DNA of 64,000 bases, from positions 310,001 through 374,000 of the forward strand of contig VCJN01002036.1 of assembly GCA_006384855.1 (NCBI GenBank). Reading direction: 5' to 3'. Position 1 is the stretch's first letter. Every line of letters starts with the position of its first letter. The stretch is from Tetraselmis striata. Its lineage: Eukaryota; Chlorophyta; Chlorodendrophyceae; Chlorodendrales; Chlorodendraceae. Of the stretch, positions 24,183-35,901 are shown one piece after another. Made by a program: the position numbers and the translations under genes. The notes under the pieces are model-generated. The model saw nothing but the letters and a program-made list of their open reading frames with translations, was not told the origin of the DNA and did no database searches.

Positions 24183-27100
24183 ATGGCGGCGATCGGGTTA
24201 GCAATGGTTCCGTGTGTTGTACTCAACGTGCTCTGTAGGCGGCCGGCGGAGCGTCCGCAGACGGGCTTTGCGGCGAGCTGGGCATCATCCAAGGTGCGCA
24301 GGGTGGCGGCGCACGGTCCCCCCCCCCCCCCCCCCCCCAAACCGCCTGCTGTGCGAAATGTCACGCGCGGGCAAGGAAGGGAGGGCGGGATGTCATCAGT
24401 GGTGAACGTGGGTGCGTGGATGCAGTTGGCGGTGGGTCGGCGCGGGAGCGCTGCCCTCACGGCGAGTCGTCTCGCTGCGGACAAGGGCGGCAGCGGCAGT
24501 GAGCGCGGAGCAGATTCGGGCGCTGGCCGAGGCACGTCGGAGCGCCCGCTCGCGCGGGGAGACGGGGACGGGGACGGAGACGGGGGCGCGCGCAAGCGTG
24601 AGCGTGGGCGTGGGCGATCGGCCGGACGTGGGCGCGGGCGGTCGACCGGGCGTGGTCGCGGACGGAGCGGTCGGCGACGGCAGCAGGCGGCCCTGACCAA
24701 GGAGGAGGTGTGCTTGAAGTTTCAGTTCTCTGCGGGGCATCTCACGGCGTACATCGCGTCGGGTGCGGCGGGCACCACGCCACCTTTGTCCCCTTTCCCT
24801 CACCTGCCCAGTTTCACCACGACACGGAAATTTCGGCCACGGCCGGGACGTCACCTAGAATCTCACTCGCGCATAAGCCGCCCGCGACGACTCCAGGCGG
24901 CGAAGTCGACAGCGAGGTGATGACGGCGGTGCCGGTGTCGGTCCTAAACAACGCGATGAAGAAGCAGCGCCGGGAGACGGTCCGCCCCAGCCAACCCACC
25001 ACGCCGACCCTGTGGCAGCGGCCGCAACTCTCGCGGCCCCGCTCACTCCCCTGCACGTCCTCGCACGCCCTTGGCGCTTCCCCACTCGTCCGCGTAGGAC
25101 GCGTACCGCGTGCTGCTGGCGCTGCTGCAGGAGGGCGTCGCCAACGAGCACTCCCTCGTCTCGTTTTTCTCCTGCTGCGCGCACACCGGCAAGGGGGCGG
25201 ATGCGGTCGAGTTCTGGCGGTCCATGAGGTGGGTGCGTGTGGTGCCTCACCAGCTGGGGGGCTTGGTGCTGCAGGTACAGCCTGGCGTGCTGGCCATGCT
25301 TGGCAATGACGGCCCGAGCACCCCATCGTGCGCGGGCGGCAGCACTGCTTCATGGGTGGCGCTGACTCTGGGGGCAGGCGCTGACGCCCTACACTTTGGT
25401 GCCGTCAGGGAGCACCCGCTGTCTCAACTGGGCCCCGCGGGGTGTAGCGCGCTGCTGCAGGCCGCCACGACAGCGCCAGCGCGTAGCCTGCCGGTCGCGC
25501 TGCTGGGCGAGCTCAGGGAGGCGGCCTGCGAGCTCAGCATCCTCAGCTACAACATCGTGCTCTCGCACTGCATCAAGGCAAGCCCAATGCGCCCCCCTCC
25601 CTCTCTCTCACATCACCAAACCACACAAACCTCGCTTGTATGGTTGTCCCTTGCCGGTATTGCAAGCACAGCGCCACATGCGCTACATACCCAGGTACTG
25701 CACAATAAAGTCGCCTTTGCCAGATGATGGCGTGAGACACCAAAGCACAAATAGTTTGAACACATATGATAAATTGCGAGTATGAAATACGTGTCGTTTC
25801 GGCTTTAAAGTGTGTTTCCGGTGTGTCGTTATTGAATTGCTTTCTATTCGGCTTGGCCTCCTTACGCGTGCACATGCGCTCGCAGAGTGACGACATGGAC
25901 AGCGCTATGAAGGTTTTTGGCACCCTGCGCTACGACAGCAAGCACAGCGACTCCTGGGGCGCGCCCCCGGACCCGTACACCTACAGGTGAACCCCCCCCC
26001 CCCCCCCCCCCCCCCGGCCCTCCCGACCCACCTTCCCGTCTAACAAACGGGGGCCAGGTGGTGAGTCCCCCGCAGCCTGGGTCTCCCTCCTCCACAGGAT
26101 TTGCTCCGCCGCTGCATTTACTGTCTCATTGAGCTGTCTATTCGGCAGGCAGGCGGGCAGTGAACTGCTGTTGAGACGATGCCAGGGACTGTTATGGTCG
26201 CTGGTGGTGGCTGACGTGTGCGGCTCTGCCTGCAGTATCATGCTCAACGGGCTCATCCGCTTCCGGCGCTTCGACCTGCTCAACCAGTTCCGCACCACCC
26301 TGGCGGACGACCGCATCGAGACGACGCCGTACCTTTGGGCCGACTTCGCCTGTGCGTATGCCAGGTCCAGGGACTTTGACCAGGCGTTTGAGATGCTGGA
26401 GGTGAGGTGGCGCCCGGGGGCGGCGGCGCGGCTGCTGAACAAGCACCCCCCGCTGCATTCCTGGCCTCCATAATCCAAGCATGAGCAGTCTACAGCCGAC
26501 CTTCATGCTCGCAGGCTGCGCACGGCTCCAGCGCCTGCCCTCTGACCATAGACACCCATTCGCCGATCATTGATAGCCCTGGCATTTGGGACGTATCGAC
26601 ACCCTTTTGCACCAGTAGTTTACTGCTATTGAGTTGTTACATTCGATGATGGAGCTACCGCATGGTGATAAGCAGCACTGGGCGAATATGATGTATTGGT
26701 AGGCGGAAAGTGACGACTTTTAGCTCTAGAATCACGAAACTCAGTTTTTGCATCGGATTTTCGAAACATGGTGAGCTGTGTTGACGCGATCGGCATACCT
26801 GACGGGAATTGGACATCGAGCTAACTGCCTGGTTTGATACATCATGCAGTGAAGGTGGCGACTGACAAAGCGCACGCGGTTGCTGTTCGTTGTCAGCCGC
26901 CGCTCGGCCGTCATTTTGCATCTAATGCATGCCTTGCACAGGGACTGACATTCTATTCCTTGGTTCTAGTCTCTAAGTAACAAAGTGCAACCCAGGTTAA
27001 ACTGCATCTAGTACACCATTTCATTATGTTTTCTGGTCCAAACAAATATGTGGGATCTCCGTCCAGATACCGTGTCGTTTTATCCTAGATGAACGCAAGT

Positions 27101-28276
27101 TTCCTCTCCTCGCGCGTGCGTGTGTGTGTTTGTGTTACAAGGGAGGGTTTTAGAACAGTTATATATAGCAAACTCCAAGTACATCGGAGGACGTCGTCTT
27201 TGCGAGGGCGTTGCCCTGACAAGCTTGTCCGGCGGCGGCAGGAGCTGGAGGTGCTGGACGTGCCAGAAGACGTGACGCCCTTCCTGCTGAGCGGCTACAA
27301 TGCCGTGATGTCGGTCCTTGGCAAGGTTCATGCCCGCATGCGCCCTGCCCTGAGCCTGGCTGACGGCGGGTAGGAGGGGATCAGCGGTTGGGATCAGCCT
27401 GACGCCGGTGCCCTGTGCGCATGCATGCCGCCCAGATGGGAAACTTTGAGGACGCGTTGGACCTGTACGACGCCAAGTTTTGCGGTCCCCGGCCCGTGGT
27501 GAGCCCCGACAAGTTCACGCTGGTTGCGCTTCTCAACGCGGCCGGGCGCAGCTATGTGCAAGAGGCGGCAACGGTGACCAAGCTGTGCCGGGAGGTGGAG
27601 GCTGTTCTGGACGGGCCGCCCGACGTGCACATCCGGACGGCCATCATGACCTGCTGGCGCAAGGTGGCCGACATGACGTATGCGGCCCCGATCACCGACT
27701 TGGCGCCTCCGTCCTATGAAACCAGGAGGGGAAATGATGCGCAATCCGCTGCTTGAGGGCCAACTGCACAGCAAGCTTTGCGCAGCTTGCCGGCCCTCAA
27801 GCAGCGGATTCCGCATCATTTTCCGATGCTGCAAAATGGCGCAATGTTCTCTGGACCCACGAGCCCAATTTAATGGTGGTGACCGTGTGTGTACTTGTGC
27901 TATGCAGGGACAAGGAGCGCTTGGAGAAGGTACTGGCCACGTACACGGACCTGCGAGGCGCGGGGTTGGCCCCCACCACCACCACGCACAATGTGGTGAT
28001 AGCGGCCTTTCTTGACCTCGGCGACTTTAGCCACGCGCTGGCGCAGTATCGAGTGATGGAGGCGGAGGGCGTGCTGCCAGATAAGGTGGGCGCCCTCCTC
28101 CCGCGACCGCTCTGCAAGCCATGGTAGACGCGTTGATTAATGCTGGCCTCCGCGCTCGTTAGGTTACCTTCAAGCTGCTACAGCTGATATACGAGGCATT
28201 GGACGATCACGAGAAGGTGGCGGAGATGGCGGAGCTGCGGCGCTCTCTGAATATCATCCACGGCCGAAGGGACTAG
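24183..28276 (+). CDS. Pentatricopeptide repeat (PPR) protein
   Basis: Ten exons join in phase: 24,183-24,707, 24,812-24,979, 25,098-25,228, 25,409-25,577, 25,886-25,986, 26,236-26,401, 27,242-27,325, 27,436-27,677, 27,908-28,085 and 28,163-28,276, giving 625 residues. The first exon is low-complexity and basic and may be an organelle transit peptide. A later ATG is possible. PPR-like 35-residue units include NNAMKKQRRET (about 220), YTYSIMLNGLIRFRRFD (about 364-380), SGYNAVMSVLGKMGNFEDAL (about 434-453) and THNVVIAAFLDLGDFSHALA (about 550-569). PPR proteins bind organellar RNA in sequence-specific fashion, so a chloroplast or mitochondrial RNA role is likely. The fourth intron appears to use a GC donor (AAG then GCAAGC). 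A TGTAA lies at 28,296, about 20 bp after the stop, as in green algal polyadenylation. Confidence 0.8.
27731..27823. repeat. Hairpin inside a PPR-gene intron
   Basis: The arms 27,731-27,761 and 27,792-27,823 are reverse complements over about 31 bp with one mismatch and one indel, and contain CGCTGCTTGAGGGCC. A second small hairpin (GCAAGCT and AGCTTGC) lies in the loop. The structure sits entirely within the intron 27,678-27,907. Confidence 0.8.
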
Positions 28277-28897
28277 CCGCTGTTCGCCGTCCATATTGTA
28301 ATGCCCGTTGACCATTTGCGTCGAAAACGATTTTAATCACAGAAGACATCGAGTTGGAGCTGCTCGCCATACGCTTCAGAGATACCGGTGAATATTGGGT
28401 GTGTAATGAATAGGGGTGTCGCAGAGTGTGGGGGGGGATTGCAATATGCGGAAGTTTGCTCACACCGATGCTGTTGATGAGCATGCCAGCTGGTGGCATT
28501 TCGTTGGTCTGTGGACAGTTTGATGGCAGCATGCATCGCGCCAGGAGTGACCGGTTGATAGTGTGTATCAATGCCACGTGCAGCCGCTTGGGCCTCCGGT
28601 GCAGGAGGTCAGCGCCACTGGGAAATATTGACGGCTGTGTCTTGCAGCATGCACTTGACGGGTCGCAACGTCGTTTAGTTGGAGCAATGTAATGATTGCA
28701 TACCATCGCGCCGGCATGGTGCAGCGATGTCACCTCGCTCGCGCAAATCAACCGGCAATGTGTTACAACAGTCCGAGTAATCGAGCGATGAGTTCTCGTA
28801 GTAATCCTTACCAGTACGACCAGCGGCGGCATGGCGATGCTACAGGCGGCACGGGCTACAGGGCCCAGCGGGAGGGAGCTTCTCTCGGATGCCACGC
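28277..28897. other. 3' flank of the PPR gene, no supported gene
   Basis: Only short open frames without family resemblance occur. A TGTAA at 28,296 is the likely PPR polyadenylation signal. Confidence 0.5.
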
Positions 28898-29203
28898 TCA
28901 TCTGGCGTACGCGTCGCAGCAGTGGCACGCGCAGTCGGTGTTGGGAGCTGGCGAGTTTGTGTACTTTGGCTGGTAGACGGTTGTACCCTGGGCTGGGCTG
29001 GACGTCAACGGGCACATACACTCTCCCCACTCGCCTGAAACCCAGTCGCAGCAAGTATCGTTGGTCGGCGCGTCGTCGAAGTAGTCCGTCTCTGGCACGT
29101 CTGCCGTCGCGGGCTCGGAGGCGACCGCTGCCGCGGACGTGCTGGAGCAGTAGGCCACCATAAGCAGCAGGGCTAGGGAAAGAGCAGCTTTCTCAGACGC
29201 CAT
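28898..29203 (-). CDS. Small secreted Cys-rich protein (hypothetical)
   Basis: A single open frame of 101 residues starts with a textbook signal peptide: charged start MASEKA, hydrophobic core LSLALLLMVAYC, and Ala/Ser-rich exit. The mature part has eight cysteines in two clusters, DTCCDWVSGEWGECMCP and a C-terminal DCACHCC, with an acidic Thr/Pro linker between them. I do not recognise the family. It could be an extracellular matrix or defence-like peptide, but that is not shown. Coding status rests on the signal peptide and Cys pattern only. No intron or promoter signals were identified. It lies tail to tail with the PPR gene about 620 bp away. Confidence 0.5.
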   Translation of the reverse strand: MASEKAALSLALLLMVAYCSSTSAAAVASEPATADVPETDYFDDAPTNDTCCDWVSGEWGECMCPLTSSPAQGTTVYQPKYTNSPAPNTDCACHCCDAYAR

Positions 29204-29873
29204 TTGTATGGCTTTGTTGATGTTTCAGGTTGCAGGCTGGTGTCGACGATATTCGCGCGACAGCTGGTGGTTTCTGGACTCGCTCGGTCACAGTGCGTGG
29301 GCCTTGTGGCGGTGTGCCGGGAGCACAAAGGCGAGAGACGGTGAAGGGGGGAAATGTTGTTCAGCGTGATGAGAGACGTGCGAATGGTGCCGAAGAAGTG
29401 TTCGTGGGTTTAGTCGGCGGTTGCGTTGCGGCCCTGATGAAGGTCGTGAGGACCGGTTTTTCGGGGCGCGACGACGCTACCGCCCTGCTGCTGCCGTGCC
29501 GTGCGTCGCGACTACCCTGTACCGCGTCATATCGCGGGGGCCTCGGCGCGGGGCGGGCTACGAGGAATCCTGTCTTTGATGCTGGCGGCGGCGCGGCGAC
29601 GAATTGTCGACATCATCAGTCTCATCAGCCCTCTAATATTTGACGTATATCTCATCTTCTACCATGAGTCTAAGAGGAAATGAATACTACTCTAATATAC
29701 GACGAATACACATGAGACATTCAAAACAGGACAAATCACGAACATCCCAATTATGACGCAAAACCCCGCGGCGCTGATCGTGCTGATGCCGATCAAATAT
29801 AAACCCTCGTCGTCGCGATATCTTTATCTGTCGGGCTAACGCTATCTACTGCACCCGGGTGCAGTAAAAAGGT
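29204..29873. other. Intergenic, no supported gene
   Basis: A plus-strand open frame at 29,230-29,643 is Arg- and Gly-rich and shows no motif. I treat it as chance. Confidence 0.5.
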
Positions 29874-31902
29874 ACGAGTAGTTCTCTAGAGCTAAATGGC
29901 ATCTCCCAATGTATTAATGCAAAAATTGTACTTTTTACAAGGAAATCCGCCAGTCGCTACCAAGTCGCCAGAAGGAATTCCTTCCGACTGCTAACACGCC
30001 AGAAGGAAAATTCCTTCTGGACTTCTAGAGCTATCCCAGAAGGAAAATTCCTTCTGGATCCTCACACATGCAGGAAATTCGTAAGGCAGGGGGATGCAGA
30101 ACGACCAAAAGGGCCAAACTAGGGGCATCAACGTCGTGGCGATCTCGTGCTCGGTACCGATGCCTTGGTTGCTGCGCGCTGTCGAGTCCCCGTTGGCGGG
30201 AAGGCGTAGAATGCGACACCCGGATGGAATACTCCAAACACCTGTCGGGTCAGAAGCCACACGCGGTTAGAATTATGAAGTTTATCCTGATACAGGTCAC
30301 GGGATGGTAGTCGCGAGTTCTCGCGCGCCCGTAGGCGCTACGCAAGGTCTGGTGTCTGTAATTTCGTGTACAGGTACAGGTAGCGAGATTAATAAACAAA
30401 AAACGGACGCAGATCAGCACGCGCTCACTTGCTCAGGCATGTTGCCGGTTTTCGCCCTCGAGTCATACTCATATTGTCTGGGCGGTGCCAGTACGGGTAG
30501 GGGTACTAGAAATCGTGAAACGCTACGCCGCACGCGAGTGACGAGGAGGGGGTGGGCAGGGGGCGCGGGGGGGGGGGGGGGGGGGGGGGGTGCAGAGCAC
30601 TAATTGACGTGATGTCGAACGGGAGATTTGACCAAGGGCGAGGGGAAAAACGACAGTGTGTTCTGCAGAGGGTGAGAAACGATTTTATCGTGCATCGTGT
30701 GCTGTTTAGTTCGTTTGTCACGTTCGCTGCTTCACGGAATCGGCGTCTTCGTCACGCGGAATCGAGGTGCCAGTCCCGTAAACGCAAAAACGCGGACGGC
30801 GCGAATGGGATTTACTGTTTTCTAAGCAGGAAGCACAGCGAGGAAAAATGAGCACGGCAATAGCACATGGGCGAGGTGCATTGAGCGAAAACATCGGGCT
30901 AGGGGAGTGAGTGTACCGCAGTGTGCATCGTCGTCGTCGACACCTGCGACCAAAATGGCAGCGTTCCGATTGATGGGTATGCTCGCCCCAGGAGCGTGCG
31001 CCGTATTTATAGGCGGAGGGTCACCTGATCCCACGTGGCGGGGCGTTGCGAGCCTGGGGCGGATTACGGAGCGCGTTTCCTGAAAACGCGCCTCGGCGCA
31101 TTACGTATGTTGTACAGTATTGAATGTTTGCTGCGTTAATTTCGTGGTACATGCTTTGTATATTCGTACAGCAACTGCGCGGGCATCGTAGCCTCAAAAA
31201 CGATAAGGAGTACATCGTAGATTTATATTGTATATTGTTGAGTCAGCATTGCCTAATTGTGTACATTGGTGTATATTTCATCGTACATTTTAAAGTGCGC
31301 GCGAGAAATCGTAGTTGCTGTACACTAGTAGCATATGATGGTACTGGTGCGAGGGTCGCTTGTGGCGATGAGTATTTATAGTACTCATTTTTCTTATATA
31401 TCCGTACCAGTACCAATATACATTATCTGTACGTCCTAGTATCTACTACCGTTTCGTACCACAGCAGCAGTACTGGCGTGAATTACAAAAATGCCATTAT
31501 TGGTACCGGTGAGTATATATACCAGTAGTAGGTATAATAAAATATAAAGGATATTATATTTCGAATAAATTGGATGATAATGAATATTGTTTTGATATTA
31601 TACAGATAGTCGCTACATATATAGGTTCATAATCCTTAAAGAATATATCATGTAGTTACATGAGCTAGCTGCGAAATGGCGAATACATCATCGTATGCGG
31701 TCATCGTAGTGATACCGTATCAAGGGTACCTGTAGCGTACCGCATGATTAAAAGATGACCCTATAATCGACGATTCGATGATATATTATGACGATCAATA
31801 TTAGAGATACTCGTAGTAACTCGTACAGTCGTACCTGCTAGGAAATATGCATACGAGGTTAGTACATTATGAGATTTCATTTAGCTCTAGAGAACTACTC
31901 GT
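29874..31902. mobile_element. 2.03 kb segment bounded by a perfect 25-bp inverted repeat
   Basis: 29,874-29,898 is the exact reverse complement of 31,878-31,902. The shared core includes GTAGTTCTCTAGAGCTAAAT. No transposase is visible inside. The interior has a triplet of palindromes (29,968-30,058), a G tract of about 23 (30,568) and an AT-rich right half. It is probably a non-autonomous DNA element. Alternative: a chance pair left by older rearrangement. Confidence 0.5.
29968..30058. repeat. Three adjacent palindromes
   Basis: Three palindromic blocks occur in 90 bp. Two are near-perfect 22-mers of the form CCAGAAGG, then AAAATT, then CCTTCTGG. The first is a variant with a shorter centre. 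Each could form a hairpin or bind a symmetrical protein dimer. Confidence 0.85.
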
Positions 31903-31963
31903 CCGGAGTAGTCCTCGCAGGAGAGGTACTACGCGAGTACCTCTCCTGCTCGGACTACTCCGG
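31903..31963. repeat. Strong hairpin, 28-bp arms with 5-nt loop
   Basis: The arm 31,903-31,930 pairs with 31,936-31,963 with only two mismatches. The arms contain GCAGGAGAGGTACT and AGTACCTCTCCTGC around the loop ACGCG. It abuts the right end of the 25-bp inverted repeat. Confidence 0.9.
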
Positions 31964-31971
31964 TAACGAGT

Positions 31972-32389
31972 AGTCGATCACCACAACTACCCCATATATC
32001 TGAGGACTACAGTACTGCATTTTTGCTGCCTCCCTTTGAGTATGTTGATGCTAACTCGGCCCTCTGGATTTGTAGGGCTATCATTCCCTAATAGGGTTTC
32101 AGGGTTGTGATCTGCCGGCCCTAAAAAACCGGTATCGGCCGATGTTCGGGAAAAAACGACCGAGGAAAAACTGCTCCAAGAGGATCTTATCGAGGAAATG
32201 CGATGGAGCCGCCGTACCGCGACGATAGGAAGCCAGAATCAATCCCTAAGGTTGCTGAGAAGCCGCGGTATCAGTGCTGGTGGTACGTGGTAGGTACAGT
32301 AGGCGGTCGACAGGCGGGTCGACGGCGCCGATAGTTTCTTGACAAAATGTCGGATTATAATGCAAAAATTGCATGTGCATTGAAAGCTG
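31972..32389. other. Intergenic, no supported gene
   Basis: Mixed-composition sequence without motifs or open frames of note. Confidence 0.5.
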
Positions 32390-33760
32390 TCAGGATTTCG
32401 TCAAGTTAGTGCTATGAAGCAGAGAAGAGCTTAAATTACATATATAAATAGGTCTACATGTCCAGCGGTTCACCTCAGCATGGGCCTCCACACGGGCCCA
32501 ACCGTCCCGCTTCAAGTGCTCAGCCATGTGCTCACCAAACAAGCATCCCGCAGTAGTTGCAGCAAATGGTGCGGGCCAAGTACTTGTTGCATTCAAACCA
32601 CTGGCGACGCTTAGCGCATGGCTTCTTGTCCTTGTGCATGGTGGGCGTTGCCTCCGGGTTGGCCATAGAGTAATAGCAATCATGCCTCTTGCCTTTGGAG
32701 AGCCAACCCTTAGTACATAGCTATAAGCGGCGCGAGGGAATCAGTCGACGAGATGCCAACGGCTGCGGGTTGGGTGGGAGTTGGTGCTTTGCCTTGGGAA
32801 CTGCGGGCTGAACGGCGTGAGCTATGCCCGGATAATCCAGGCGACATGAAGTACAACCCAGCCGCCGAGCCGGTGAGCTCAGACTTGCTGTCAGCAATCA
32901 AGGCATCAGCCAGGGCAGATTTCCAATCCGGGCAAGAAAGGTTGGTGTTATTGCTGTGAGAAATTGGTGTTGCATTGAAAGACAGGTTCGTAGGCATTTG
33001 TATCAATGACAACCATGGTGTAAAGCCAAACACGAGACATGCAGTCACGCGGCACCTCCCATCCATTGGCCAAAGTGTGCGGCCCGATGTTGAGTGTTAT
33101 GATATCAGAAAACCCATAGCGAGTCGGCAACGATAGCATGCTCGGCAATGCATGGTTGTCCCAAAGTTCCTCAAGATAGATAGTGTTGTGCACACTCATT
33201 ATAGCAAGCAGGAATCCAAGAAAAATCTTTAACTCCGCAAGGGGGAAGGGATGCACCTTGCACCCCGCGGGGGTGAGTTAGTTTACGGCGCAAGCTCATA
33301 GCATCAATGGCTAGCGTGAATTGGCGGAAAGGGGACCAATGGACGAAGGGCCACAATGGGGGCAACATAGCAGCTTCGCCCGCACTGTGCCGGAAGTACG
33401 CCCGCCGTGGCGGGCCGAGGCCGTCGCCGGTGCGTTGGTCTAGATAGCAAGACCGGCCTACCGGTCTCACTCCTCGGCCGGCCGGGCGGGTGGGGCCTCG
33501 GGATATTCGTCTGGCTCGGCGGAATCGCCCGCCAGCTCCTCAACCGTCGGCTCGTCGCCATCCTCGCCATGCGAGTCCAGCAACCGCTGGTTTTCGCCGT
33601 CCGCATCACGGACGCCATGGTCGGCAGAAAGAGCTCGGCTGGGGCGCCCCCGGGCCACAAACGACCACTGACGTGGGGGTGAGGGGGGCACTCTTCAGGC
33701 TGATGGGCATTGGCAGATCCGGGTGCGCGGCCGCGAAAGACAGTTGAGTCCATGCGCCGG
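32390..33760 (-). pseudogene. piggyBac-like transposase remnant
   Basis: Minus-strand pieces appear in the order expected for a piggyBac (DDE_Tnp_1_7) transposase. First is an acidic N-terminal part (33,691-33,467) with HGEDGDEPTVEELAGDS. Next is a segment at 33,256-32,950 with PLAELKIFLGFLLAIMSVHN and then YLEELWDN, like the family's ELKxFLGxLLxMG and DYW motifs. A piece with CPDWKSALADALIADS follows near 32,930. Last is a Cys-rich C-terminus at about 32,650-32,530 with ECNKYLARTICCNYCG. The pieces lie in different frames with a frame change inside the Cys cluster, so it is broken. Terminal repeats and TTAA duplications were not found. The assignment is moderate because no catalytic Asp could be placed. 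Confidence 0.5.
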
Positions 33761-34450
33761 CGTGCCCAGTGACCACACTAGTTAGCGCCACCCCCTCTGG
33801 GGCCTCCCCAAGGTGCCTACGGACTCATGCTTGGCGAGCTTTGGCCGATAAGTTCGCTGCCTTGCACTGTGAGATTCAGATGTGACGCAAGTGTGCCCTA
33901 CTGGTGACGAACGACGACATACGGGGACGATACGGGACGGACGAGGGACGTGGATTTCATACCGAGTAGCGACGACTATCGCGCGCGACCTGTAAAGTAC
34001 TATATGAATTTCTCGTTTCCATAATTTCATCAAATTGATATGCGCACGCGGGCTCGCGTGTCGCCCGCCGACGCGGAGTACCCGGGCTAAGTACAGGCGG
34101 CTGCACGTACTCGCTGCACATCGCTGCACATCGCTGACCCCGCGGTGTGCGGCGATGTGCGGCACGACGGGCGGAGGTGTGGGCGGATGTAGGTGGTACG
34201 GTAGGTGGTAGGCGGTAGGTGGTGTTCGTAGGTGCGCGTTTTAATGCAGCCGCCCTAACTGCTGATGATTGTGTAACGCCCCAGCACGCGCATGAAGTAC
34301 GGGGTCGCCTGGCGGTCACCGCCGCTCACCGCTGAACCAAGCGCGGACAGCCGCGCACTCGCATTTGTGCTCCCTGCCGGTGGTGGGCTACATCCACCCC
34401 AACTCTCAACCCCCCCCCCCCCCCCCCCCCGCGCGCGCGCGGCAGCAGGC

Positions 34451-35220
34451 ATGCCGGGAGAGGGATGGATGTCGAGTGTGTCGAAGAATGGCGTGTACAC
34501 ATGCAAGCACTGCCACGGCATCGTGACGGGCAGTAGTGAAAGGACGGCGCGAGAGCGGCACTTCCGGAAATACCCGAACTGTAGCCACTCGTTGAAGCGT
34601 GCGGCTAAGTTGCACCGCAAGGCCGCCTTATTACAAGCAGCAGCAGCAGGGCGGCAGCAGCAGCAGCAGCAGCGGCAGGGGCGGCAGCAGGAGTAGCTGC
34701 AGCCGTCGGAAACGGCCCGCCGGCGCCGGTCTCGGAGGACGATGTGATGGGTGTGGGGGAGGACCCCGTTGGCGAAGACGGTATGGACATCGACGCGCCT
34801 GCGTGGCCGCCGGCGGACGTGGAAGCTGCCGATGAGGGCGTGATACGGAAAGGCGATCCCGGTGACTTCTACATGAAGGTCATCGCCAAGAAGTTCCGGG
34901 GAGTATGGCACTACGGCGTGATAACCGGCGTCGTTACCGAGTGGGTGTTGGAGGACTACGGCGGGGCGACCCAGTGGCGCGCTGTTTTCGAGGACGGTGA
35001 CATTGTGGACCTTCTGCGTTCAGAGGTGAGTGGGCCCGGCCTGCGTGCGGGTGGCACCACTCAACTGCGGTTGTATGGAATCACACGCACCCGCCCGGTC
35101 GGCGTGGCAGGTTGTGGAGGCTATGGCGGCTGCCCAGGAGCACCCCCCTGTGGATGCGGACGGGGATGCTCGCTTGGTAACCGTCCATGAAGGCGATGAC
35201 TTGTCCAGTGAATCACGCAC
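34451..35220 (+). pseudogene. CACTA transposase N-terminal part: BED-like finger and Tudor-like domain (copy B)
   Basis: The ATG is at 34,451, just after a C tract and a CA-GC-rich leader. The BED-like finger reads CKHC, then ARERHFRKYPNC. A Gln-rich stretch from a CAG run follows, where the frame changes relative to copy A. The Tudor-like domain (about 34,830-35,025) has GVWHYGVITGVV, then FEDGDIVDLLRSEV. An intron 35,026-35,110 (GTGAGT to GGCAG) leads to VVEAMAAAQEHPPVDADGD. Shortly afterwards, near 35,210, the two copies diverge completely. Comparison of the two copies supports the splice junction and the domain order. Confidence 0.65.
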
Positions 35221-35229
35221 CTTGCCCGG

Positions 35230-35830
35230 CGTGCGTTCAACACAACCCGGCTGGCGGAGGCCAAGCACAACACTGGCTGCCATGGCGTGTGCCATGTGCA
35301 TGTGGTCCTGGGCTATGTCAGCATGGTCAACCTCTTCCCCCTCGCGCCGTTCCACCTGTTTTTTTTTGGCTTGGGAAGGGACTTCTGGAGGAAATTTGTC
35401 ACCGTGCAGGGCCACATTGGATTCCGAGCTATGAAGCAGGAAGACCGGCGCCAGGCTTTAGTCCCGATACCCAGCAACTTTGGACGCGGGTTGCGCCCTT
35501 CGTTTGCGGTGTCCAAGAAGTCGAAAGGTAACCCCCCCCCCCCCCCCCCCCCCCGGGCGTGGGCGTGGGCGTGGGCGTGACGGCATTCCCCTCCATGACT
35601 GCATGGTCAGGCAAGGTGACGGTGCAGTCCGGCTGGGTCATGGAGGACTGCTTGCACCACATGGAAACGTTTTCCATTCTTAACGCCGGTCCGCTGTTCG
35701 AGGAGGCCCGGGTGAAGGCGATCATGACCGAGAAGGAGCTTCGCGTCCCCAGGCGGTGCTTGGGCACATGTACAAGCGCATGCAAGGAGCTGCGTGGTTC
35801 GTCACGCGGTGGGGGTTGCAGAATGTGGTG
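35230..35830 (+). pseudogene. Unassigned coding-like block in CACTA copy B
   Basis: The stretch reads HVHVVLGYVSMVNLFPLAPF, then RDFWRKFVTVQGHIGFRAMK, then IPSNFGRGLRPSFAVSKKSK. A putative donor and a C tract (35,531-35,554) follow, and then TVQSGWVMEDCLHHMETFS with IMTEKELRVPRR. Composition is protein-like. No motif was recognised. It has no counterpart in copy A. It may be a downstream part of the ancestral transposase kept only here after a different internal deletion, or an unrelated insertion. Confidence 0.35.
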
Positions 35831-35901
35831 ACGGAGGAGGACGGCCCCGAGCGCAAGGCGCAGGTGGACGCGCTCACCAGGGAGGGGAGGACTCGAGACC
35901 C

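Noticed and set aside
29230-29643. Plus-strand open frame of 137 codons
   Set aside because: Arg/Gly-rich composition without motifs, upstream of the better-supported minus-strand gene.
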